From Anisakis pegreffii (lineage: Eukaryota > Nematoda > Chromadorea > Rhabditida > Anisakidae), in assembly GCA_035041965.1 (NCBI GenBank), contig JAPYMA010002833.1, forward strand, positions 246,949 through 310,948: a DNA stretch of 64,000 nucleotides, in the 5' to 3' direction. A program made the position numbers and the translations under genes. Under the pieces are notes generated by a model that was given only the letters and a program-made list of their open reading frames with translations, did not search any database and was not told the DNA's origin. Positions 38,501 to 49,489 of the stretch are shown here, piece by piece; the stretch's first letter is position 1, and the number at the start of each line of letters is the position of its first letter.

Positions 38501-41500
38501 GAATAAACTGAACAATACCCATTTGAAGTCACAATATTGCTGCGTTCATATTGCCCGTTTAGGAGTGAGTCTCTTGAAGAGACGATCGTGAATTGTTTAT
38601 ATTAGCCTCAATTGGCCTATTCAACACATCAATACAAACAAACCTCATTTTAAATATACAAAAACGAACGATTCAATAACCATTTTTGTGTACATCTCTA
38701 AATTATGACCATTTAAATCACCACTAATCGATTGCTTCATAACTGGTTAAAACAACCACAGTTCCACCGAATGGAAGCTGATTCGGTTCTGATAGGTCAA
38801 ATGATCCTGAGAAATAACGCCATCTTGACGTGATACTCGACTGCAACTTGCACCATGAGAACCAGATATTACTGAATTTCAAAGGCACCGTTTTTCATTC
38901 GAAATATTCCATATGATCAGCAAATTTCGCACACATCAACATGTTTACCGATTGCTTTCAGGGTGGAGCGCAGAAAATTTCGTTTGCTGAAATTCTCAGC
39001 TGAAATCGTTTCAAAACATATTCGCTTGAATTCTCTTGAGGCAAATTTTTCCATCACCTTTTCGAGATCAATGAAATCGGTGGAGTCGCCTCAAAATCGC
39101 TCATCGCAAATCACCCGAACATGTGTAAAATCGGAAGCGTAATGAGGTAAAAATAAATCAATATCAGTGCAGTTCGCTGATAGCTGAGAATAAATTTAAA
39201 ATGAAATGCACTCTCTTCAGCTATCACAAATGATGAATGATATTGTAGTTGAGCACAATAGAATGAATGTACCAAATTTAAATGGTGAATGCAAATGAAT
39301 TTATTCTTTATCGACGCATCCGTAAAAGAATAATTCCGGATGGAGTCGAGTGATCCGATAGCGAAGTACAGGTGAACGCCATACGTTCAGCGACATCAAC
39401 TGACTGACTTGCATTAGCCGTTTATTTTGTATCAAGCACTGCATGAGTGGGAATCGTTTCAGGTCAGTGTTAACAAGATGTGATTATTGATAAATAGCAC
39501 TTGAATGATAGGTATCACCTAAAAACTTGAGTCAACCTCACACTTTCATATGAATTTTGCTGGTGAATATGAGTTACACGGAATGTTTTACATAATTTGG
39601 AAGTCGCTTGGATATGACAAGAATGGCATTCAAAAAGTATTCTCGCGCTCTTGTTAGCGGTATTTCTTAGTATCTTGTCGATTTTTCCGACGGTCTTTCT
39701 CAACTGGCAACATCCGCTTTCGATTAGGCGAGTTAACCTCATCGATTCGTACGACAAAAGATTAACGCCATTCAAGTTTCCTGCTCACTTAAAACTATTG
39801 TGATGTTGTATTGTATGCATTCGGCAATGTTACAATCCATTTACAACATCCAAAAACAATTCATTAGAGCAATTCAGTGAAACTCCATTTGTCATTTGTA
39901 TTCGTTCACTCACAACTTTTTCAGTTGTGATTTCCGCATTTGCAATTAAACATCGGCATTGAATACGGATAATTGTTCCACTGAAATGCGAATTGTTAAG
40001 AGTGAAAATTAGTTTAAAGCAGCTTAGAAATGCTCACTTCTCTGTTAAGAAGTAGAGAAGGGTGTTGTGGCACAATTGTGCAGTGATTTAAAATGATCAC
40101 CTTTTCCAAATTAAGACAAATGATTAGTTCAGATGGGTCACTGTTGTATTGCAGCAATTACAACAATTCAATAGACCAAGACCACTGAAGGTCGTTATTC
40201 TTCAAAAACACAAGCCCGTAATGTTGAACGTAGTATTCTGACCTGCTCAAGATGACTAAATGAGTGAATGTGTTATAATAAAGAAATAGCATCGAATGAG
40301 TCAAAAATCTCATAGAAAGCGAGGATTGTGAAAAAAGAATTATTAATTCAGTGAAATTATGGAACACGCTTGCTGTCTGCAGACATGAAAGATGAAACGC
40401 TAGACTCTGAACTCCTAAGCTGTAGGTAATTAGCATAGGTTTATCGCAATCAGCTTCATTCCTGCAAAATTGCGAAACGAAGCGAGAAGGAATGTGTTTC
40501 CACAAAAAAATTTCGATAACTGATTCGATTCTGAACTGCCGGCTCTGTGAATGAATCGAAAATTTCGGTGTATACCGTCCAGATGAACTGCTTGATTTGG
40601 TGAAGACTACACCAAACTACATGCTGTGATCTGATGTGAAATGCGTATTATCAGATTTGCTTTAATTTGCTGGATTTTTGACAAAATTCAGAGCATATAG
40701 TATGTGTTCAATATGCTACTGATACAGTAACCATGTCTATGTTCTCATGCCAAAATTCTCTCACCATGTTGATGTGAATGCCTTTACATAGCCGTGATTG
40801 GAATAACAAACAGAATTTCTTTCACATATTTACGTTGACCAATCAAAAAATGCATATTTGGGTAATGGCGAAATTTGGGAGCGATTCTGAACTTTCAAAT
40901 TCATCGTTGATGAGAGAACGATGCAGTCAATAAATTCTCTGCGATATCACAGACCAGAAGACGACAAACATATCAAGTCGACCGTTTAGAAGTTATTCCG
41001 AATGAATGTGAGGCATTTTGATGGTGGCTGGGTTAAACATAACTTCCTCATAATCTCTGTTTATTGAATAGGATATGTGTACAAAATTACAATAAACTAA
41101 TGGACCACCCTGCAAGTATACACCACTAAACGGCATGAAAGAAGAAACACCCAAATATGAAAACGCTTACGAGCATTCAGCCCGTCCAACTGATAGAACA
41201 AAAATTCACAAACATTACTGTCTGCTACAAGAAAAACGATATTTTCAAGGTGAAATTGACCATATCTTTAACTTAATCAATTCCACTGAATAAAAATTAT
41301 TTTTACTGAAGCAAATGTGAGATGCAGACGCAAAGTCATATTTTAAGGGTTGAAATTATTCATTCGTTCATCAAAACGTATACGTATATAGAAGATGCTG
41401 GAGAAATTATGATGAAGTCTACTTGTTGATGGGAGTTTCTTCTCGTTTTGGGAAGAATATGTATGTGATGAAAGAATTTGAACATGCTTGAACGTGAAAC

Positions 41501-42520
41501 TGCAAATTACACGAGTTATCATTGTCTATTGGTGGATGATTCACCGCTGCTGAAGTATCGTTGGGATCATGATTATGCCGATCATATCTTCTTAATGAGA
41601 GCTTGAGCATTCATCCATGGATTTCAATGAGAATCTGTTACTCGATCTATCCGACATCAACAGGAGACTTTAACGTAATCCACTGCTTCATATTAAGTAT
41701 CAATACTCAAAAATTGGTGAATGCAACATCTTAGTCAACAATTAGCGCTCACTTGTTAATAATCGATGACAGCTGCATTTCCACTCATAGAATGGTATCA
41801 ATCATAGGTTCTCAGAGTTCATACATTTCTAAACTGAAATCTGTGAAAGTGTTGACGAAATCGAAAAACATGGCTTGATGAGACTGAACGTGTCAGCAAA
41901 GGCAGCTTCAAGCTGATATGGGCACAAAAATGCATGATTGCTATTTCGTGTAGCACATTCTGACGGATTCCAATCCAAACATAAGTGTTATGGTTCGAAG
42001 ATTAGATAATTTTTTTGTAATTTTGTACACAATCAAATGAATATGGGTGATGAATAATCGAAAATGATTTCCATCAATGATTTGCCATGTTCACTTAGAG
42101 ATTGTCTTGTTGTATAATCATATATAACATTATGAATGTGGCCATCGCATGTTTTCTCCCCCCTTTCCAAGACAAAAAAAAACAAACATTTTATAAGCTT
42201 TAGAAGCAACGAAGATCTGTGATGTTCAGTGCATTCACACCAACACTAATATAGACATTTTCGATCGTAAAAATTTCAGCCACAAAACTTCTTCTCAGCA
42301 TCCGCGAATTCGTTTGCGACAGCGGACAATTCAAGTGCTATTTGCATAGGGCGGCGAGAGAGATGGTTACATGAAACTGATGACAACATTATGGCATCAG
42401 AAGAGTAATTTACTCTCCCATTATGAAATTTTCAGTGCTAACAACATAGATTCACCTCACGATTAATTTGAGCTTACAGTTTTATCTAGTGTTCTAGTGT
42501 TCTAAACTTTTTGGTGACTG
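35577..42520. other. long stretch with no recognised gene
   Basis: This is AT-rich DNA upstream of unc-120, so it probably includes its promoter. Three coding-like pieces were noted without family assignment. They are minus 37049-37240 (contains FSCEFCADGSEFHDPEGS), minus 37975-38169 (contains SKAEKDLILLLIAPKIYEQL) and plus 38962-39140 after a TTTCAG site. None has enough context to be called a gene. Confidence 0.4.
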
Positions 42521-42524
42521 TGTA

Positions 42525-42575
42525 CCCATGCAGGGAGGCATCCATCCCCTCCGAATGGATGCCACCCTGCATGGG
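42525..42575. repeat. long perfect hairpin in a GC-rich patch
   Basis: The arms CCCATGCAGGG and CCCTGCATGGG pair perfectly. After one A-A mismatch, GGCATCCAT pairs with ATGGATGCC around a 9-base loop. It starts a GC-rich patch that runs to about 42690, unlike the AT-rich surroundings. No gene or known RNA family is recognised. Confidence 0.85.
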
Positions 42576-42690
42576 CACGCCCTGTGCAATTCCCTTCCCG
42601 ACATTTTGGGGTCCCCTCGCATCCACATCGTCCGCCGACAGGGCGCCTCTCCGGCCAAAGTGTTACCCCTGATGAGCACTAGTTCAATCA

Positions 42691-44900
42691 GCGCACAATG
42701 TCAAATCGAATCCGGCCATTTTTCAGCAGCTCAGCATTCCCTAGAATACCATCAGCACATCATAACCCAAGCACACAGTAGTAATGAAGAAACGAATACC
42801 AGATGTTGTCTGCAACAATTTCTTAAGATATTCGATAAAACAGAAATAATTAAAAACGTTTTTTTCGTTGTCGTGGAACGAATCACTAAAAAAAGATGAG
42901 ACTGGGAAAATATTCTAGTTCGATTTGACAAGAATGGCTTTAGTTTTCTAATCTATTTTCACAATCAGTTAACACGTTTGCATTTTCACTTGATGGCGGT
43001 ATATGTATGTAGGAATGTATGCATTTTTATTGAAATCTCATCCATATCGATACATTTTCCCAAAACCATCATACCGCAGACATAATTTCATAGTTTAACT
43101 ATGAACAAAAAATCACATCTTTATGGTGCTCAACAATTTTTGCATTTCATCGTTCAACATCCACAGATCTTATTTGAATTCGCTTCGATCGTTTAGAAGG
43201 AATATCGAAATTTATCAAAACTTCGTTTGTTCGTTCATTTCAACAAATTTATCAATACAGATAAACGAAACGAATAAGAACGCCTATTATAGCGGTATCT
43301 GACGGATATGTAAAGAACGAATAGAAAGATGCTAACGATTATAAAATCATAAAAAGGAAATCATGAGATCTGAAAAAACATATTTGGAAAACAAGTGAGG
43401 AAATGAACTGAGATCAAGTTGATATTAATATTATGATTTAAGTTGGAGCGATACGAGCCACTAGTATCAAATGCATGAGTGCCCAGCATCGTTCGGTGCA
43501 ATGCGGAGGCTTGGATATGACTTTTTTGAGCAGATCAGATGTGTGATATCACATTATGAAGCGCAGCAAATTGTAGAGATCACCATTTGCTGATAGACCA
43601 AATTTGCATTGTGCAGAATGTTCCTTGAACGAACTGTTTAGAAAAGCTCAACGACACGATCAAATAATTCACTGAAAGTTTTGGTCTAATGAAACAGACC
43701 GACGAGAGTAACAATACAACCATGCAACTCAAAGCTACAAATTAGAAAAATGCCTCAGAATGATTGCAGTAATTCTCAAGGCAAGTGAAATTCACACGAT
43801 AAAAGGTAGCGTGAACGAAGAAAATAGAGCTGAACTAAACCCATTTCGACTGGCATGAATTGACTCATGCAAATAAGGTGTCAGTGCGATGACCTCTGCA
43901 TGAATTATCTTTTCTTCGACTGTCTTCATGAAACAATAAAATTGGAAAATGACATCTTAATAACCACATCCAATGTCCTTAAAAAGCAACACCGAATTGC
44001 CTCAAATGAACGCAACAAAATTTCGAACTACAATAATTGTTGGGGTTACAGGAAGAATCTTTGCAAGAGAAACCTATATTCCAAGGTAGTTTTTGTTGAG
44101 AATCTGAACTGAAATTGAATGAAGTTCAAGGAAAAGATATATTTTGCAGCACAAACTTCACATCTTCTAAACCCATTTGAACCCTTAGCCAGTATGCAAC
44201 AGCAGTTGATTGCATGAACGTTGACAGTGGCAAATTAGAAGGAAGAATAATCGCGTAATTTGAACCCTTAGCCAGAACGTGTTTATGAAACCAGTAATCT
44301 TTTCCGAAAACACGATTGGAATGCACATTCCTCAGTTCCTGCTTCACTAAACTCGATTGGCGATATCCCATAGCAAAGTACCCAAGTCCTACACTACAAT
44401 GCACTAGATGAGGAAAGTCTCGATTCAAGAGCCAAATCTGTGCAATTCAGCCGCAACCTGAGTCATAAATCACCAAGTCAGTACGTAATCCGGTTCCAGT
44501 TCTTCACAAAAATCCCTCTTATGTATACAACGATATAATCAATTCTAATTGTTAGGCATGACTCAGCCAACACTAGGAATGAAATGAGCGATCTCAACCC
44601 GCTGTTCAATTCTTAGTTTTCGTCTGATTACTCGCAAAAATTAGTTCCGGAAAATCTTAATGGCATTAGTTCTGGCATACTTCCTCAAAATGAGCTCACC
44701 TTAAAGCACCACAACTCATTCAATTCTGAGCTCGAAGAGACTTTGTGCTTTCAGTCCAGACAAATGCCTGATTTCTTGATGTGGGCTAAACTGCAGCTGG
44801 TCAACTCAACCCCAACTCGAGACACGACCTCTAGGGAATTGTCAGTTGTTAACCTCAAAGATGAACAATTTATTATCTGGTAGTCATTAAGTCTTCTCTT
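42691..44900. other. no gene recognised
   Basis: The stretch is AT-rich. Short open frames on both strands, for example minus 44126-44428, lack splice context and family motifs. Confidence 0.4.
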
Positions 44901-44954
44901 CATGAAACTGAAGAAAACGCATTGCCTCATCATTCATTCGAATAGATTTCCCGA

Positions 44955-45035
44955 GTTTATCAAGTGTCTTATTAGCACTAATGAGGGACAATAACTGCAC
45001 TGGCAAGGGAAATAAGGATAGCACCATACTATTTC
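44955..45035 (-). repeat. degenerate dispersed repeat, copy 1
   Basis: An 80-base block around CACTGGCAAGGG is clearly related to 46514-46590. It includes the shared words TTAGCACTA/TTAGTAGCACTA and CACTGGCAAGGGAMATAAGG. It lies in the open minus-strand frame 45090-44887, which may be a decayed element-encoded protein. Confidence 0.55.
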
Positions 45036-46513
45036 TCCATATCACATATTCCCATCTCTTCGGATCATGCTCATCCGTTTCTTCCAACATTCCATGACCT
45101 GTCTACATATAACCCCATCTTTTTACTCAGTTGATAGCCATTTTCATGTTGACAGTCAATACCTTACGTCACCTGTCTGTACTTACGTCATCTGTCGACA
45201 GTCAATACCTGAATACTCATTTAGGTGTTTGAATACCCATAGACGTACGTGGCGCATCCGTTAACACTTACCTTCAATCTCATGTACCAAATTAACACAA
45301 AGTCAAACAATTCATGCGCTAAGATTGGTTTGCTCCGATACTATAACGTGGCAAGACCGAATACTCGTATTGTATCTGAACTCCTCTTAACTCAGTCGCA
45401 CAAAATCTCACCCTTACCTGCCACGACAACTCTTCAAGCTCAGAAATCGATGGACAGTGTCGACCCTTTGCCGACTCTTCCATCCTAATGTGGATGTATC
45501 CAGTGGCAACACGTGAAAAAACATTTATTCTGCTGTCGCGCCGCGGCACTTTCATGTTTCGCAATTTAGCCCGACCTCCGCTTAAGCGTAAGTCTATGCC
45601 CGTCGAAGTTGAGCTCGACCTCAGCCGATTTCTCATTTGTCCCATTTTGGATATCAAGGAACATTACGGTTTTGTCGCACTCCCAAAATGTAGCCAAACA
45701 ATACCGAACTGTACTCCTCTCCATTGTCCGCAGCGCAACAGCACCAAAAACACAACAGTAAACATTAGGAGTATAAGCTGATGGAAGTAAACACGATAAA
45801 ATGGAACAAAACAGCCACAAAGAATGATGAACATCAAAGAACGACAACAAATCAACAACAAATTAGAACAACAAAAGTAACAAAGCATGGTGAATAACAG
45901 CAAACAGCAACCAAACAACACGAACAACAACGAAACAAAACATCAAGCAATAACAAATTAAATGCACTCTTTTACAACAGATTTCATTGATTAAATTAAG
46001 CAAAACTGAGCAACATGAACGATTTCTGAAAATTTGTCGTGAAGCTGGTTACCTAAGAGCATCGTACAAAACCCAACGATTCCACCAATCCACAATCGCA
46101 CAGTTCATATTTGTGCCCTATAAAGGTTAATTTATGGTATCATCTATGGCCATTCAAGGCATTCAACTAATTTCCTACCTTTTCTCAGCATTCTCAAATT
46201 TTATGAGCTAGTATTAGACGAACAGCAATAGATATCTCAGAAGAGTCTCGCTTTCATTGTACGTAACTCGGCTTATTCCAAGCCTAAAAGGAGCCTATGT
46301 TCACAGCTAGTTGTGAGATAGAAGTGCATCTTTCATGCGTAAGTTAAATCGGAGCTGCCAAGTTCAACTTCAATCTTTAATACAAGCTCTCGAAAGTGGT
46401 CATTTATTGAAAGCAGGGGCGATGACTTTTAAATTTGTTTGCAACTGAATATCTTCCTTTCAGCAAATAGAAGAACCCACAACGCTTATTGTTCCATTTG
46501 AGTGGATCGTTTG

Positions 46514-46590
46514 AAGTTAACGAGTATCTTAGTAGCACTAGTGATGAATGATAACTACACTGGCAAGGGACATAAGGATCATAGAACTGT
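46514..46590 (-). repeat. degenerate dispersed repeat, copy 2
   Basis: Partner of the block at 44955-45035 in the same orientation, about 1.56 kb away, at roughly three quarters identity by eye. The sequence between the two copies contains open frames on both strands (45319-45850) that I cannot assign, so the pair may bound an old element. Confidence 0.5.
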
Positions 46591-46714
46591 ATGAATGCCG
46601 TCATGAATATAGCTAATAGATAAGCTTCGGCGAGTAAACACAAACACCTGAGAGATTTCTCCTTATAGTGCATTTAGTAACGTTGAAACTAAGCTGTGTG
46701 ATTCCATAGGCGTA

Positions 46715-47087
46715 GTCAATGGTCAACCCGATCATAATTCCCCCCTGTTAAGGGAAAGTGCGCACGGTGAGTCCGGGAACCCTCGTTACCTGAGCAAATG
46801 CCCGAAGGCACTACTCAGGCCAACTTACGCGCAGTCCCTATCCCCGGTCAAATTGGCGCCTTTCCCGGGCCGGGAACGCCCGTATAATATCGCTGAGATT
46901 CAATGTTAACAATACCTGGGTAAGTATCGTTAACATATTTTGGTTTATTTCTCCCCGATTCGCCGAGACTGCCGGTAGGCGGGGAACGCCTGTCGCACTT
47001 ATCTAAACCTAGCCCCACTTGTTGACAGCTCGACGGGTTGGGAACACCCGCGCAACCAAAATGTACTTTTTAATAATGACCATTGAC
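46715..47087. other. GC-rich island with repeated GGGAAC-loop hairpins
   Basis: An 11-base inverted repeat, GTCAATGGTCA at 46715-46725 and its complement at 47077-47087, bounds a GC-rich island in AT-rich DNA. GGGAAC occurs at 46775, 46872, 46982 and 47040. The last three sit in the loops of perfect 5-bp-stem hairpins at 46866-46882, 46977-46991 and 47034-47050. A further hairpin (CCTGAG...CTCAGG) lies near 46790-46820. A 12-bp stem beginning TGTTAAC lies near 46900-46935. There is no ORF of note. It could be a small mobile element or a structured RNA. Confidence 0.6.
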
Positions 47088-47099
47088 CACACGAATAAT

Positions 47100-49485
47100 A
47101 TCACATTAGCTTTATTCCAGCTGTTGCTAAACAGCACTATAACGAAGACGTTTTTCCAGTCACCATTAGCAACTGGACTCTACAGGTGAGTGGTCCAGGC
47201 GAACTTTCCAGACCTACCGCTAACTTCATGAGGTTATTCATACCCTACATTTATGAAGCTCAATTTAGTTGAATGGAATTTTTTCTTTGTATATGCCAGT
47301 GTAATCATTGTCAACACTAGCTGCAATTCTCCCGTCAACTAAACGATAATTTCCTTCTTGTACGATCTTATATCTGTAAGAAGTGATCAATTTCGAGAGC
47401 TTTTTCTCAGGCTTAAGTTCATCTTCGTGACTAGTATAATTTGGGTCTATTACTTGTTACTTTAGTCACACTCAAACGATGCCAAATTCAGTAACCTTGC
47501 AAGTCAATTAAATACATGATTAAGTTCCAGTCACGTCATGTAGAGTCTTTGTCCAAGGCAATGTGCAGCCTCATATCTAAGACGTCCAAAATACACTCAC
47601 ATAACATAGTCCACATTAAGGGAAGTAAGGGGCGCCTGGATTGAAAAGAACCGTTGGGGCAATTACAAAATAATTAACAATACTGACAACAATGATCACA
47701 AAATGAATAAATAAGAATATAATGAAAAAATCTGTGACAATTGATAAGAGTGAACATGATAATATGGTTACAAACCAATTAATTTACAATACCAAAAAAG
47801 ATTTCGAACTTCATATTCCAGCCCCTAAGTTCAAAATGAAGTGAAAGCAAACAACGAAAAGTTTAGGTCTATTACTTGTTACTTATTCGAGTCCTAATGT
47901 AGAAGAAAACGACTAAAAAAGTAAATTTCAGATTGCTAATCTGGCGCTTCCTAGTGCTTCGGTGTCGTATTTGTTGGTCATATAACTGTTGTTTTTGATA
48001 ATATTCTGGTACCTGTTGCTGACTGATAATAAATCTCGCTGCTGTTAAGATCACGCCCATATAGCGCTGTCCGACAATCACCATCGATTCTCGCATCCAG
48101 CTGGTTTGCGTCGAAATCACTGAGCAAATATATTCAACCTAGAATTGAACAACGGTATAATGCCGAAGATACCAACATCACTATCACACGGCTATCGATA
48201 GGCTACATGTACACATATACCATTGAATGTTCAATTCTAGAAATAAACGAATACTCAGTGGTGGATGTATGCGATTCACTATACCACCGAATATATGGTA
48301 GAATCATGTTAGATTGGGAAGTTTGCAGAACTAATTGACAATGAAATCAGTTCAAACCACCATATAATAAATCAGCACAAATCCCAAATGATTCAGTTAA
48401 ATCACCACCAAAAATGATTCAATTCCTCACCAATATTAACACATTTCAGCATCTAAACTGAATTCAAAGACCGGGCACATATAACCTGCCCTACCTCCTC
48501 TCTTTAGCAAAACCTGTCCCCTTACTATAACTCCCCTCAGTCAATGCCATCACCGACCTACGAAATAGTATGATAGTAATAAAACTAAAAGGTTAGACCG
48601 ATATGTGAGCCCAAATATGGCGACTGCAGTTGTAATTGCAAATATGAGCCCAAAATATGTATGGCACAAAGGCAAATTTTACCACAAATAATAACATGAA
48701 AAATGCACACAATACACAGCGGCAACTCACCGCACGAAACATACGCAGCAGAAATAAATGAATGCTGAATGAAAGGAGGGATTTTATGAGCAATGCATTC
48801 ACTGTGCACGATCTGTGATGATCAATTGGTATGACACCATTAATAGATCGATAAAATTCATAGAGTGCACATTCATGATCAAAACGAAGTGATCGACAAA
48901 GCATGTGCATAGTATTATGCCATACCACTAGGATCAGTATTTCGCCGAAACCATTCTCCAAAATCATAGAAGTTGTTTCATTACAGAATGAGGACCCGCT
49001 AACAATGCAAAACTGAGAGGATGCTATCAACTGAAAATGTTATCACGTATCGTTATTCACAAAACCTGGTGATTTGAATCACTCCATAAGGTTCCTGGAT
49101 CTTTTGCATTGAATGAAATCTAGAAAAAATTTGGTTTTTTTCAGCTCCAACGGATTTTTGGAATGTTGAAACATTCGTTCTTATCGGCTGATGATCAAGG
49201 TAGAAAAAATTAGATGTATTGACCATCAGAAGGAAGTTTGGACTTGGAACTTTAGCTTCTGCTGGACACCACAACATAGCGATTCATTCTACACTCAGGA
49301 ATGATATCTGATGATTTCTGTAAGATGTTCTTCAATGACACCATAATCAGCTTGATTCAGGAAAAGATGCACTGGCAATAGAAGGCGATTTACTCGTCAG
49401 AGTGATTCGAATGCACAGAGATTACTTAAAAACGTCAACAATAAGCAATATAGAGAATCCCTGCATGCATACATCAAGATGATCG
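47100..49485. other. no gene recognised
   Basis: AT-rich DNA without family motifs. The open frames on the minus strand at 47872-48120 and 48593-49030 look like chance frames. Confidence 0.4.
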
Positions 49486-49489
49486 ACAA

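Noticed and set aside
42660..42720. Hammerhead-like CTGATGAG near the GC-rich patch
   Set aside because: The required GAAA strand and closing stems are not present around it.
45319..45850. Overlapping ORFs on both strands at 45.3-45.9 kb as real genes
   Set aside because: Frames are open on both strands with no family motif or splice partners; likely part of an old repeat.
47872..48120. Minus-strand ORF at 47.9 kb
   Set aside because: Low-complexity, ends in a stretch without stops by composition, no homology recognised.
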